Source: Devosia equisanguinis (GTDB lineage: Bacteria > Pseudomonadota > Alphaproteobacteria > Rhizobiales > Hyphomicrobiaceae). Taken from it: DNA of 6,388 bases. The DNA lies in contig CAMDMH010000197.1 of the NCBI GenBank assembly GCA_945901835.1, positions 1-6,388 of the forward strand. Direction: 5' to 3'. The position numbers were made by a program, and so were the translations under genes. Below are positions 6,129 to 6,388 of this stretch, piece after piece (within the stretch, counting starts at the first letter, position 1; each line of letters starts with the position of its first letter). The notes under the pieces were generated by a model that ran no database searches, was not told the origin of the DNA, and saw only the letters and a list, made by a program, of their open reading frames with translations.

Positions 6129-6388
6129 ATGCCGCAGGCGATACGATGGATCGTAGGGGGCGTCTTGGCGGTGGTGTCGGTTCCCGCAGCGGCACTGGCC
6201 CAACATTCCTGTGACGAACTCGGCGACAAAGATTGGCGGACCGTTGCCACGGTGGAGACCGTGGCGTCGAGCGACAGCGCTCCGTTCAAGGCTGGGCAAG
6301 CGGGCAATGCAGGGCAGGCAGTCAAGGAAGCGGCCGGGGGGAGCTGGTACGTGGACCGTTCGATCACGGAATTGCCGTTCTGCCACTA
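6129..6388 (+). CDS. Small secreted protein of unknown function, 3' end outside the window
   Basis: The frame opens at ATG 6129 behind a strong ribosome binding site (GGAGGA at 6115-6120, nine bases from GGAGG) and stays open to the right edge, giving 86 complete codons. Residues 1-24 form a typical Sec signal peptide: Arg near the N-terminus, a hydrophobic core (IVGGVLAVVSV) and an AALA cleavage site before QHSC. The mature part has two cysteines (C28 and C85, by count) that could form a disulfide in the periplasm, and a short Ala-Gly-Gln/Asn repeat at about 55-63 from a 9-base tandem repeat. I do not recognise a family. The gene diverges from the FAD gene and may share its regulatory region. 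The last two bases, TA, leave open whether the next codon is Tyr or a stop. The overlapping minus-strand frames there show no coding features. Confidence 0.75.
   Translation, partial: MPQAIRWIVGGVLAVVSVPAAALAQHSCDELGDKDWRTVATVETVASSDSAPFKAGQAGNAGQAVKEAAGGSWYVDRSITELPFCH
6291..6317 (+). repeat. Short 9-base tandem repeat within the secreted protein gene
   Basis: Three adjacent 9-base units (GCTGGGCAA, GCGGGCAAT, GCAGGGCAG) encode Ala-Gly-Gln, Ala-Gly-Asn and Ala-Gly-Gln. A more diverged fourth unit (GCAGTCAAG, 6318-6326) follows. Each unit is in frame, so copy-number change would not disrupt the protein. Confidence 0.5.

Overview
The window looks like chromosomal DNA from a GC-rich alphaproteobacterium, most likely Hyphomicrobiales (a Bradyrhizobium/Rhodopseudomonas-like relative). 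This rests on GC-rich codon use, the presence of a Tim44-domain TimA-like protein, and the gene order fxsA / timA - mltA - smr, an arrangement I recall as recurrent in this class. The genus is an inference.

Left block (1-3296). fxsA, a small inner-membrane protein, lies on the minus strand and is cut by the window's left edge. A 272-base intergenic region with two good stem-loops separates it from a divergent plus-strand set: a membrane-anchored Tim44-domain protein (701-1438), an MltA-type lytic transglycosylase (about 1516-2625) and an Smr-domain protein (2622-3296). mltA and smr overlap by ATGA and are very probably co-transcribed; timA is likely in the same operon. The theme is cell envelope and housekeeping. 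The MltA protein has no possible signal peptide in its reading frame.

Right block (3321-5976, minus strand). A two-gene unit converges on smr. The first gene encodes a Tat-exported FAD-dependent dehydrogenase of the fumarate reductase/flavocytochrome c flavoprotein superfamily (FAD_binding_2). Eleven bases downstream, with a good ribosome binding site and a GTG start, comes a beta-sandwich protein of unknown function: two tandem units of about 106 residues, then a carboxypeptidase-regulatory-like C-terminal domain. This second gene is broken by a one-base frameshift in a run of six G (C on the sense strand) at 3694-3699. The repeat pattern of the protein continues across the break in the other frame, so it was a single gene. 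The frameshift may be a sequencing error or a real lesion.

Right edge (6129-6388). A divergent plus-strand gene encodes a small secreted protein of unknown function, cut by the window end. The 152-base region between it and the FAD gene holds a near-perfect 23-base palindrome just upstream of the ribosome binding site, and a TTGACC / GGTCAA inverted pair that could supply a -35 element in each direction.

I see no tRNA, rRNA, CRISPR array, insertion sequence or phage gene. The least ordinary items are the FAD-enzyme/beta-repeat protein pair with its frameshift, and the palindrome in the divergent promoter region.
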